Positions 1 through 13,123 of a stretch of DNA of 64,000 nucleotides are shown piece by piece. Under the pieces are notes generated by a model. The model was not told the DNA's origin. It worked only from the letters and a program-made list of their open reading frames with translations, and did not search any database. The stretch spans positions 3,276,501-3,340,500 of the forward strand of contig NC_037092.1 in assembly GCF_002994745.2 (NCBI RefSeq). Direction: 5' to 3'. Every line of letters begins with the position of its first letter. Position 1 is the first letter of the stretch. The DNA is from Rosa chinensis. Taxonomy: Eukaryota > Streptophyta > Magnoliopsida > Rosales > Rosaceae. The position numbers and the translations under genes were made by a program.

Positions 1-272
1 TAATCTCATAGAGTGATAGAGAGGACCAGCATTAATTTGAAAGCATTCTTATATATGTCTATCGAGTCCCTTAGCCAAGTTACACATCCATTTTCTTCGT
101 TGCTCTCCTCAACGATCGAATATGCCATGCAAGAACAGTTTCTCAAGCACTAGCTCTTGCTCGCATGCTTTCAAGTTCAAGTTCATATTCAAACCTGCCC
201 TAGACCAGTCTGGTACATTTCCAAGTTCCACCTTCACAAATCCTTTGCCATTTCCGCATGGCCAGTTCATGA
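1..272 (-). pseudogene. SRLK PAN-domain fragment (pseudogene)
   Basis: Minus-strand reading gives the end of an SRLK first exon: a CGNGKGFVKVE motif followed by NMNLNLKACEQE, matching the PAN region of the receptor at 767-4410. A 4-base insertion after ACEQE shifts the frame just before the expected CLRNCSC motif, and the end of the domain is also altered. There is no EGF, S-locus or lectin part: the sequence passes directly from the PAN start (about 272) into sequence resembling the 5' flank of the 767-4410 gene (compare 262-310 with 4432-4492). A kinase part, if any, would lie left of the window. It is a dead gene with an internal deletion. Confidence 0.8.
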
Positions 273-766
273 GGAAGATGACTGTGACTACATATTTGAC
301 ATTTCAAGAACAGAATTAAATATATTGAAACAGTAGTTCAACCCTTTTGACGTTGAAAACAGTTCATCGATCATTCGATATATTAATCAACACACAGCAG
401 CATGAAGTCTACGCCAATAATTCGAAACAAGCAAAATTTTTAACATATATAGGTTACTTGAGTCGGTCGTTTGAATTTGGAAATGTTTTAAAATGCCAAG
501 AAAGGATCTTGAAATGGAAATGGATGATGGGAGGTGAACCTCAAATGTATTACTATTCACGATAACATTACTATTTGTTACTATTCATTATTGTTTTTAG
601 TTGTACATAAAAGAATTACAAAACATGCAGCTACGACATTTTCAGGGTTATATCACAACTTATCAGTCAGAAACCTGAAGCATCAAAAGGCAGAGTAGGT
701 GTAAAATCGATATTCTCTGGCTAAAGTATCAACATTCATCCTTTAAGATAGATCGCAGGCTCTTAT
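273..766. other. Intergenic; SRLK-upstream-like sequence, then 3' flank
   Basis: Bases 273 to about 320 resemble the immediate 5' flank of the receptor at 767-4410. The rest, about 450 bases, is AT-rich 3' flank of that gene. I see no coding signal; the short open frames here have no receptor or other recognisable motif. Confidence 0.5.
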
Positions 767-4410
<3,644 letters not shown>

Positions 4411-4611
4411 TGTTTATTTTCTCAGAATGGGTTGGCTAGTTCATGAGGAATGTGACTATATGGCTGTGTGACAAATTTGACATTTCAAACGCACGATATT
4501 TGAGAACCAGTTGTCAACCTTTGGACTCTTAAAGCACTGCCGTGTGCCCGTGTCTCAATTGGTTGTCCACATGGAAACAATATAGAGTTGTTTGAACATA
4601 GAATATCAAAG
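4411..4611. promoter_or_regulatory. 5' flank of receptor copy A
   Basis: About 200 bases directly upstream of the copy A start codon. Similar sequence recurs at 262-310 and near 7210-7290 upstream of the other members of this subfamily, so a shared proximal promoter is likely. I cannot assign a TATA box or transcription start with confidence. Confidence 0.4.
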
Positions 4612-6408
4612 CATCTCCAATGGCTTATTCTTTTGGTATGAGTCAAATTTAAATTTGACATATGACATGGCAAATTTGATATAACAACATTTTGACATCC
4701 CTTAACTCCAATGGCTATGTCAAATTTGAATATTACTTTAATATATAAAATTCTATTTATGTTGTTTTTCCTTTTTTGTTTTTTAATCTTATAAATGAAA
4801 AATCATACAATGAATGGTGCAATTGAGAGATGCAATTGAGATTATGAGACATTTGAGATATGGGAATACATAGCAGGAAACATAAACCCTGTTTAAACAT
4901 AAACATCAACATCAAGTACACCCCTGGAAACCAACGAACTGATCCAAACAAAAAAATCTAGAAGGCTTTCATGACCACCTCCATTCTGCAATGCTGCATA
5001 TTACAAGACCAAGTAGTGTTCAAAAACAATCGGAGGAATATTGCAGCATAAACTTCATATATCACATTGCAAAATTTTCATCTGAAAGCCAAGAGAGATT
5101 CTTTTGAGATTACATGCAAAACACCATTGAAGGTTTTAATTGATCAACCAAAAATATAAAAACTCCAAAATCTCAATTGCAGACGGAGAGCCACACAATA
5201 ATCTCAACAACCAAACAAGACGCTGCGATACAAAAGAAGAACAGAAATTTAGTTTTAGATTGAAAAAGAAATCGGAAAACTCTATGATGGCACAGTCAAA
5301 AGGTAAAGTTACAAATGGAGAACCAGAATTCGATCAAAACAGCCAGAAATGTTTACCTTGGTCGATGACACCTCACACTTTGGAGCCTCACTCTCAACGT
5401 ACGCCATCATCTCCTCCTCCAAATTCTCAGGATCATCATTATCCTCCTCGTCATCGTAATAGCCTTCGTCCTCGCTTCTCACATAATAGTCGTCCTCCAT
5501 TGTTGAAAACCAAACCAAAATTGCTGCAGAGAAACCAAGACTCTGATGAGGGAGAAAAGAGAGATAAAAAATTTTCCGGGGGAAAAAAGAAAGCTTCTAG
5601 GGAAGCAAAACCCCTAGAGAGAATGAGTCTTTTTTCCCCTTTCCCTTCTTCTCTTTGTTGCTCTTCTTCTTATTCTTCTCTTGTGTGGAATTAAACGAAT
5701 CGGAAGGAGCCATTGTGGGGGGTTTATATAGTGATCGGGTCCGATTGAAACTCTCCTTCTTTATGATCACCCGAGTCATCTGCAATCTTGTGCTTACTAC
5801 ATGCTAACAGCTAATTTATGATCATGAGCCAATTAAAAGTCAAAACCAATCAAGATGCCACTGAAGAAATAAATACCAGATCTATTGATACAAACTGAAG
5901 AAATAAACAGAGACAAACTGCAACTAGATGCCACTGGATACCACAGGCCTTGTTTTGTTCTGCTAATTGCCTTAAACAACAACATAAATAATGATCACCA
6001 TGTTCCATATACTTACTGATATACAAGTCTTTAGGCTATAGCAACTCTGTTCTCATCTACGAGCAAAAGTCTTCATTCGCAGCATCTGAAGATGAATATG
6101 AGCATCTTTGATCCATGTTCTGGTTATTCAAGAAGAGACGTGAGATTTGAAGACATGCAAAGTGTTTGAGTTTCTGGGTGAGATGAAGGAAGAAAGATGG
6201 TGAAAAGGGAAAGAGAGACGCACTGAGAGAAAGTGATCGAGAAACAATAAAAAAATAAATGACAGAAAGGGAAGAGGCTGTCAAATTTGACAGAGGAGAG
6301 AGTTAGGTCAAATCCACGTGGAAAAAACAGGCCGGTTGGAGAAGGGTTTGGGCTGTCAAAAATTTCCGTTGGGCTTCCACATGGCATTTGACCTCTCCAT
6401 TGGAGATG
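4612..6408. mobile_element. Candidate TIR element carrying a gene-start fragment
   Basis: CATCTCCAATGG at 4612-4623 is the exact inverse of CCATTGGAGATG at 6397-6408. Inside both ends there are further TGTCAAATTTGACA-like palindromic motifs and a related GACATGGCAAA / CATTTGACC pattern. This resembles the ends of plant TIR elements or MITEs. Between them lies what looks like the first exon, 5' leader and intron start of an ordinary gene (see 5357-5500), so it could be a gene-capturing (Pack-type) element of about 1.8 kb. I could not find a convincing target-site duplication, and a 12-bp inverted match alone can arise by chance or from two separate MITEs. Confidence 0.35.
5357..5500 (-). pseudogene. 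Lone acidic first exon, ARIADNE-like N-terminus (fragment)
   Basis: A start codon at 5500 opens a 48-codon, very acidic segment (MEDDYYVRSEDEGYYDDEED..., with Glu/Asp/Tyr runs) ending at an AAG|GTAAAC donor at 5357/5356. Upstream on the same strand (to about 5690) is a purine- and pyrimidine-rich leader with AAACCCTAG-like motifs typical of plant 5' UTRs. The composition resembles the N-termini of ARIADNE RBR-type ubiquitin ligases (ARI1-4 group), but this is a weak match based on acidic composition. I see no RING or IBR exon downstream before the receptor gene, so it is a fragment, perhaps captured by the surrounding candidate element. Confidence 0.35.
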
Positions 6409-6821
6409 GTCTAACATCGCTAGAAGCATCATAGAAATTGAACCTCCACACACTTTCAATTTTGAACTTGCAAGTTTTTGAGGGCGCGAATTGGTGTGTA
6501 TAGGGAATTCCGCTTAGTGGTTATGTTTTTAGAAGTCGAAATTACAAATAAAATGAATGTATCATGTTAAACAGTGATAAATTTGGTTCATGGCTTACCT
6601 TAAAGTTTTGGGTTTTAACATAAAAGACTTTAATACAATTGGATAACAGCCACTTATTTATCAGTTATATTTTCTTTTGTTACTATTTTAATGTGAAATT
6701 TTTCCTCTCCAACGTACCCATTTCCTTTGCTAAATATTTTTCAAGTTATACATGCTATTTTTATAGTGAATACATAAAAATTAGAGAAGAGAAAAAACAA
6801 GATAAAGTGAATACGTACCTA
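6409..6821. other. AT-rich intergenic, nothing recognised
   Basis: About 410 bases with no coding or structural signal that I can name. Confidence 0.4.
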
Positions 6822-7207
6822 TTAACCCGTACATACAAATCTAGACCGGCATCTAGAACCGTTCTTATGTCGATCAATTCCCCGTACCACTATATCTCAG
6901 CCCGGTCCGAGATCAGACTCCGGTCCGCCACGAAAGAGGGGTGCTTTGGTCCTTTCCGGATATCACAAGGCCTCAATTCCATGAATGGATAGAATTCCAG
7001 AGCTATCATGAACTGGGTTGTCTCTGTTTGCGACCCAGACGATGGTTTGGGTGGGCACATTGTTGTACCAAACTCCAAGTTTAAATCTTTCTCCGGCGGA
7101 GACAAAACGTCGCCGTCTCTGATGCGGTGGTTCAGAGCAATGGTGTCGGAGGATGTGCCACTGTGGAATTGGAGGAGAAGAAAGATGAGCAATCTGATGG
7201 AGTTCAT
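6822..7207 (-). pseudogene. SRLK fragment, lectin start fused to PAN end (pseudogene)
   Basis: A start codon at 7207 opens an SRLK N-terminus: a signal peptide (MNSIRLLIFLLLQFHSGTSS) and the mature start DTIALNHRIRDGDVL. The frame is then broken: [18 protein letters not shown] sequence can be read only in another frame, then about 700 nt of lectin, S-locus and EGF sequence is missing and the fragment resumes in the last codons of PAN (LIDIRTV...YVRV, about 6835-6900). There is no transmembrane or kinase part to the left. It belongs with the copy A subfamily and its upstream sequence (7210-7290) matches that gene's. It is clearly non-functional. Confidence 0.85.
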
Positions 7208-7509
7208 GAGGTTGCAGAGTCCAATGCTCATTGGGGAAGTACTATGTATGATTCTATACGACACATTTGACATTTGAAATACACATGTTAAACCACCTCA
7301 CTAATCTTATTCAGTTGACTCTATACTGGTTTCCATAATAATACTGCAGTAAAGTAATTAACACTAGGTTACTAAGCAGAAAATTCCGTTAGATTTTTTG
7401 TTTCGGAAACATGTGTAAAGAGGAAATCTTGATACTTGAATAAATGTGTGAGAAAAGACAAATTGAGGTCTCAGTAATCACCACAATGCAGACATGTGTG
7501 AGAAAGTTT
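7208..7509. other. Intergenic between two SRLK pseudogenes
   Basis: Upstream flank of the 6822-7207 fragment, then the 3' flank of the next pseudogene; the part near 7460-7500 resembles the 3' flank of the 21086-24472 receptor. No gene seen. Confidence 0.4.
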
Positions 7510-9870
7510 TGAGGATACAATTCACAAGCTGCGCCTTTAGCGTGCTTGAAGCATAGTTATAGTTACATTATTTACGGAATAAAGTCCAAGCTTTTTTTTG
7601 GCAGGTACTCATAGATCAGCATCTTCTCTTCTGAGTTGATGCAGCAACCATAAAGCCTCACCAGGTTCCTGTGCTGAAGGTTTGCTATCACCATAACCTC
7701 ATTTTTAAATTGTTCTAAACCTTGTCCAGAATCCATTGATAACCTTTTCACAGCAACCTCTTGTCCATTAGCTAGGAGTCCCTGCCATTATATTCCTGAC
7801 TTCAGTTCAATAGTTGAGATTATAACGGAACTAGAATTTCAATGTGTCATGTAATGGGTAGGAGGGCTTATTTGCAACTTTACGTCTCTGTCCTTGCTTG
7901 ACAAGTGCTTAGTCCTGTAAATTAATAGTAGTAATGCAAATAACTGATTGAATTGATTGGTGTTTAATTAGGAGTGCGCTTATTCTTTACAGGGATATGT
8001 AGCTACCTTATAGACTGAGCCAAAACCACCTTCGCCGAGCTTGTTAGCAATGGAAAAGTTGTCTGTGGCAACAACTATGCTGTTTACGTCAAAAAATGCC
8101 AGGTCTTGGTTCATTTCCCCATCATGCGAGGTCAGTGGAATTTTACTGTCATCATGCTTCATTTGCCTCAGAGATCCTTTAAAACATAGATTGAAGTAGC
8201 ATGTTTTGTGCCAGTAACCATTTTTGGCTTCCCTTTTACACACTATGCTTCATAGATTATCAAAGAAGTCAATAATTATTATGATCTGAAATAAAATATA
8301 TATCTTGATCAAGAAGTTTTGCTTACTTTTTGTCTTCCTCCTTGAACACCAACGTGCAGAAAATATAATGAATATCATTGCAATAGTTGGCAATACCAAA
8401 ATCAACAACATCCCCTTTTTGGCAAGGAACCTCTTTGACTTCTTTGCATATCTTGCTAAAGAGTGGGAAAACAGGGAAAATATACTTGGATATTGTCAAT
8501 GCACGATAAATAAAACATATGGAATGATAGATGAAGAAATTCTTACAGAATAAAGTACCTGCCACTATTGCATCAGCACGTATGTAAAAAGTCTTGTCCT
8601 TGTCATTCAATATACTGCTTAGTATCCATTAAATCTCCATACCAGGTCATACATCCACTTCTTCCATTCCTGATATCTGCACTGGCATATGCCAGGCAAG
8701 AGCAGTTACTCAAACACTTCTGCTCACATGCTTCCATACTCATATTCTTGTCCAATTCGACTGTGGAAGTATCTGGAACATTCACATTGTCCATCCTTAC
8801 AAACCCCTCACCGTTCCTACACATGGATGGAGCCCCCTGTTGCCTCTTGCACCCACCTGACCCTTCTCTTAATTTCCAATCCTGTGGGAAGTTGGGTTCG
8901 TATCCAGGAAAGCATGCACATTTCATCCAGTTTTAGCCGTGTGTGTATTGCAAACTCCAAATGGACCACATGTACCATACTTGTCACAGACATCCGTTGG
9001 TGCTGACCAAACGACAACCCACCCCTGCTGCTTCCCCTGCCATGCTAGCTGTTTAACTGATGCGGATGTATCAGACTCAGATATCACTATTATTGAGAAA
9101 ACCGAATGGTCAAGAACAGCCCATGGCGTCGTAATCTCATCTTCATTCTTCACAAGAATTATGTCAAATGTATCACTGCTGCTTCGCCTGCTTATCTTAG
9201 GTGACTCACTCACAAAAACCGCATCGGGTTCACTTAACCGCCACCACTTAGCATGATTGTTGTACAATATTATCTGAGGGGATCCATATGGTTCTGTCGT
9301 AAATGAGCAATTCCCCGTTCCAGGGTCATTGTTTGAGTTCCACGATGTGAGATACAGGTTCTTACCATGGTCCATCCCAATTTTCATATTTGGAAGAAGA
9401 ACATGTGTGGGATGATCAAAGCTCTGCCATAAGACACTGTTGTGGTTGGTGTCTTGATTAACCAAAACTAGATTTCCTGTATCCAGGAGTTGCGCCATGG
9501 TATTAGTGGTACTTGTTGGTGAGACAGAAACATTTGATGACCACAGCGGGAGGCCTTGCCTATTACTATGCAATAGAACGAGATTTCCATCAGTACTAAT
9601 TGTGAGAATTCCTAAGGTATCATTGACAGGATCGTCTCTGTTAGCTACCCACACAGCCATGTCTTCTGAGAAATTGTACCAAATTCCAACACAGCGTTTT
9701 CTGGATGTGCCAGGGCTGAAGAATCCAAGCACAAAGGTCTCGTCGTGGGAGAGCAACAAGTCACCGTGTCTGATTGATTGGTCAAAAGTGATGTTCGTGG
9801 TAGAAGAATTGCACAACTGGAGAAGAAGAAACTGAAGTAATGCATTCAGTAAACCTTTTCCAGAGTGCAT
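7510..9870 (-). pseudogene. G-type lectin S-RLK pseudogene lacking the kinase core (copy B)
   Basis: Exon 1 (9870 to about 8570) encodes signal peptide, B-lectin, S-locus, EGF and PAN. It is broken by a 2-base insertion near 8936 (after NTHTAK), an in-frame TGA near 8607 (TKQYIE*) and one extra T just after it. The transmembrane exon (about 8455-8330), a P-loop exon (about 8175-8008, [13 protein letters not shown]) and the next kinase exon (about 7785-7571, VAVKRLS...YLPKKSLDF) follow. Then exons 5 and 6 and most of exon 7 are missing: the LDF codons run straight into the last codons of the tail exon ([13 protein letters not shown] in another frame), producing a stop right after LDFIP. The HRD, DFG and APE-equivalent motifs are absent, so even a repaired copy would have no kinase. 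Confidence 0.9.
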
Positions 9871-10447
9871 TGTTGCAGAACAAGGTTGTGAAAGGAGTGT
9901 TTCTTCTACCTTTTTGTTTATTTCTCTTCATATTTGAAGGTTGTGAAAGGAGAGTTTCTTCTACCTTTTTGTTTCTTTCTCATTTTTTATTTGAAGATAA
10001 AGTTAGCGCTAGATCATAAAAATCCTGCCAAAGTTGAATTCGATTTGGAAGAAAATGAGAGCCTTGATAAACTAATGGGACCTTTTTGTCATTTCAGATT
10101 ATAAAAGTGACGAAGAATTTGATGAAACTTATGTGGTGGTTAAACGTGATATTCATGTTAGGCATGATGAAATTTATATCTTTTAATCTCGAATTTTGTC
10201 ATGAGAGCAAAGTTTTGATGGAGTTGACACCAGAGCTGACACGGAAATTTCTCACTCAAGTTGATGTTTCTTGACTTGGGTACTGTAAACATTTCTAATC
10301 TTAGTCAATACTAAATTACATTGTTAAATCATTAGATTCAAGAACAGTAAAATAAAAGGCGAGGTAACAAAACAGGGGAGCAGGTTTTTCATGAGTAAAC
10401 CATACATACTCGTCCCAAAACAGAACAAAAATTAGTGCAAAATCTTC
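9871..10447. promoter_or_regulatory. SRLK 5' flank with a 55-bp tandem duplication
   Basis: The upstream region of copy B. A unit of about 55 bases beginning AAGGTTGTGAAAGGAG occurs twice in tandem (9882-9936 and 9937-9993). The stretch 9950-10280 is related to the upstream regions of the receptors at 21086-24472 and 25896-29241 (for example the TTATAAAA-TCCTGCC-AAAGTTGA block and the AGAGCAAAGTTTTG block). The last 170 bases are the 3' flank of the crooked-neck-like gene. Confidence 0.5.
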
Positions 10448-12424
10448 CTAATCCTCATCAGAAGAAAATTTTGTCTTCTTCCTCCACCGGTAGGCAGCTT
10501 CCAAAATCTTGAGATTTGTCGTCGCACTTTCTTCTGGGAACAGGTAATCGATGTATTCCTCGTACCCAGCAGGACCGTCGTCAGTTATTGTTTGCCTCCT
10601 CTTCTTCAGTTTCTTTGGCAGCTTAGGTTGAACTAAGCTTACACCACCCAGATCCCCAAAGCTAGCCTCCATATTCAACCATTCTTCTAGCAACATGTTT
10701 CTTTCTTCCTTCTTATCAGGTGCTGAAGTTATAAAATAGTCAAGAGCTCTCTCAAAAACCCTTCTAGCACGCTTGATGCATTGTCTCTTCTCTTCAAGAA
10801 GATCATCATCATCCTTGGCAGGAGCTTCTGCCTCAAATTTTGCATAACTGATCCACACCAATTCAGGATTGTCAAGTTCTAGTTGGCTGATTGCGAGTTC
10901 AAAAAGTGCCCTTGCTCGTTCTGTTTCACCTAAAGATTTCTCAAACTCTGCATACTTGATCCAAACATAACAACTCTGCGCATTCCAAAGCAGATACTTA
11001 TCATACAACTTCCGACAACGATCTATCTTTGCAAGTTGCAGCTCAATCTCAATGTACTTCTTAAATATCTTCTCTTTAGGTGCCTTACCTATAGCAGTAC
11101 CAAGAATGTGGCGTGCGCCGGTGAGATTCAGCTGTCGAATCTCAAACTCGGCAGCTAGAATCCATATTTTCGCAAATGAGAATTTCTTATGAGGAATCAG
11201 ATTAAGGCACTCTCTATAGACCTCTCGTGCACGTTCCACCTCTCCGGTATCAAGCTCCTCATATAGTGCATAGTTAATCCACAGATAAATATATCGCTTC
11301 CAATACCGCTTCTCATTAGCTGGAGGAACATTAGCAACAGCTCTCTCGTAAACCTCTCGGATTCTTTCCTTATTACCTGCACTCTCTTCTAGCCTTATGT
11401 AATCAAACCAGGAGTCGTAGTTTAGAGGATTCTTCCTAATCTCATCCTCATACTCAAACCTCCTTGTTCCCACAACTGCATCCTCAATCCCTTCTCTATC
11501 CCCATATCGCTTCTCAAAACACACAAACTTCTTATACAAATCCTGTGCTCTTCCTTTCGGTATTCGATCCAATGCAAATTTATAAACACACCTTGCTCGA
11601 TCAATATCTTTGCACTTCTCTTCGAACTCAGCGAAAGCCAAAAACAGCTGCTCGGCCTCCTCATCATCGGCTAGAATCTCCACTGCCCTCTCATACAATT
11701 TCCCAGCCCTTACAACATCACCACCATTCTTCACCTCAAACTTGGCATACCGGATCCAAGCTCCAACTCCAGGATGACACTGTACAAACCTCTCAAAAAT
11801 CCCTCTAGCACGCTCAACTTCGTTATACCGGACCTCAAACTTGACATACGAGAGCCAGCCTTCCTGCTCCGGCATCCAAGTCATCCACCTCTCAAAAATA
11901 TGTCTAGCACCGGCCACATTCCCAGTCATCTCTTCCATATGAATGTACTTGTACCAAAGTCGGTCCACTCTAGGCAAGAGTTGGACGGCACGGTCCAACA
12001 CATTCCTAGCATGGTCGATGTACTCGTTCTTTATCTCCATCTCCGCATACTTGATCCACAGCGTGTGGTTCCTATAATCGACTTCGAGGGCTCGCTCCCA
12101 AACAGAGCTTGCACGGTTCAAGTCCTCCTTTTCCTCCCATGTTGCATACTTGATCCACACACTGATATCCTGCCTTGCTCGCCGGACTTGGTCCTCGAAT
12201 AGCTTACGTTTTCGGAGACGATCATCTGCAAGCTCAGTTGGGTCTGTGATTTTCTGTTTGGGAGGTCGGAATTCTGGCTCCTGTTGCTCACGGGCCTCCC
12301 GGAGGATTTGCTCGGCGGTGATTTGAATAGGGGCTGGTGTTTTGTTCTTAACCCTACTCGGTCTTGGTAGATTGACCTTCTTATTCTTTCGTGTTAGGTC
12401 GTCTGTGTCTTTGTCAGAAACCAT
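10448..12424 (-). CDS. CRNKL1: Crooked-neck-like pre-mRNA splicing factor (HAT repeats)
   Basis: One uninterrupted frame of 658 aa starting MVSDKDTDDLTRK. The protein is a solenoid of HAT (half-TPR) repeats with recurring W-x-x-YA-x-x-E and ARxVFER motifs (WIKYATWEEKE, WIKYAEMEIKN, WLSYVKFEVRY, WIRYAKFEVKN, WIKYAEFEKSL, WISYAKFEAEA), plus a C-terminus with the basic KLPKKLKKRRQ segment and YEEYIDYLFPEE. This is the Clf1/CRNKL1/Syf3 family, a nuclear scaffold of the Prp19-associated (NineTeen) complex needed for spliceosome activation. Both ends align with the plant family as I know it; the length is slightly under the roughly 700 aa usual. No introns and no stops. It is the only housekeeping gene in the array and is bracketed by SRLK upstream-like sequence on both sides (9950-10280 and 12620-12790). 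Confidence 0.93.
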   Translation of the reverse strand: MVSDKDTDDLTRKNKKVNLPRPSRVKNKTPAPIQITAEQILREAREQQEPEFRPPKQKITDPTELADDRLRKRKLFEDQVRRARQDISVWIKYATWEEKEDLNRASSVWERALEVDYRNHTLWIKYAEMEIKNEYIDHARNVLDRAVQLLPRVDRLWYKYIHMEEMTGNVAGARHIFERWMTWMPEQEGWLSYVKFEVRYNEVERARGIFERFVQCHPGVGAWIRYAKFEVKNGGDVVRAGKLYERAVEILADDEEAEQLFLAFAEFEEKCKDIDRARCVYKFALDRIPKGRAQDLYKKFVCFEKRYGDREGIEDAVVGTRRFEYEDEIRKNPLNYDSWFDYIRLEESAGNKERIREVYERAVANVPPANEKRYWKRYIYLWINYALYEELDTGEVERAREVYRECLNLIPHKKFSFAKIWILAAEFEIRQLNLTGARHILGTAIGKAPKEKIFKKYIEIELQLAKIDRCRKLYDKYLLWNAQSCYVWIKYAEFEKSLGETERARALFELAISQLELDNPELVWISYAKFEAEAPAKDDDDLLEEKRQCIKRARRVFERALDYFITSAPDKKEERNMLLEEWLNMEASFGDLGGVSLVQPKLPKKLKKRRQTITDDGPAGYEEYIDYLFPEESATTNLKILEAAYRWRKKTKFSSDED

Positions 12425-13123
12425 TGTATGTAGTGGGAGAGGAGAAGAAAGGGTGTTAGGGGCTTAGGACTTACAAAAAGAAGGGTGTGCGGAGCCCTTT
12501 TATTGGTGATTACAGGTTTGTTTAAAACTCTGTATTTTCCTCGCAAAATAAGGATTCGGGTAAGCTTTTCCCATTTAGATTAGGAATCCTTGCTCTAGTC
12601 ATATTTGGATTTACAACTAAACCTTATGAAAGGAAGACTTCTACCTTTTTGTTTATTTCTCATTGATACTTGAATCAAGTAGCTGCTAGGTTATAAAAAT
12701 CCTGCATGAGGTACATCAGCAGGTGTTACAATAATACGTAGATGAGTTTTGGCTGGTACAACCACTAAAGTTGAATTCAACTATGAGAACTGGGACAATA
12801 TTTGACTATTTGTGTTTCCCCACTATAAAAAGCCTTTGTCCTTTGACATTGTTGCTGATGTTTCTGGTTCACGCATTATTGTTAAATGCTAATCAAATAT
12901 TGATGTTCATGTATGTTTGACTGTAAAAAAATTCCTACGTCAGGACAGTGCACCTGAGATATATATGACAGTGTCACACTTGTAAGTTGCATCTTCCTTC
13001 GATGGATTGAAAAGAATAAGCATTAGTTAATACACGCATGCCGGGTTCTAAATAATGACACTCTAAATATTAATTAAGTTTGGTAACACAGGACATTACA
13101 GCAGACTTGTGCACTCGACACCT
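12425..13123. promoter_or_regulatory. 5' flank of CRNKL1-like gene plus orphan SRLK upstream block
   Basis: 12425 to about 12540 is purine-rich leader or promoter of the splicing-factor gene. 12548-12612 closely resembles 18478-18556 (AGCTTTTCCCAT and CTAGTCATAT blocks). 12620-12790 resembles the SRLK upstream sequence at 9950-10060 (ACTTCTACCTTTTTGTTTAT, GGTTATAAAAATCCTGC, AAAGTTGAATTC). The remaining bases are the 3' flank of the receptor at 13124-16290. Confidence 0.5.

Noticed and set aside
5140..5694. 184-codon plus-strand frame
   Set aside because: It is low-complexity Ser/Pro/Lys sequence antisense to the leader and acidic first exon on the minus strand; no domain is recognisable.
8568..9835. 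Plus-strand open frames opposite exon 1 of the receptors (also at 3138-3671, 14865-15341, 23346-23804, 27998-28540, 32233-33447)
   Set aside because: They are shadows of the receptor frames on the other strand: the amino acids follow from the antisense codons, and the same false frames recur in every paralogue.
11464..12202. Plus-strand frames inside the crooked-neck-like gene
   Set aside because: The minus-strand HAT-repeat frame explains this stretch completely.
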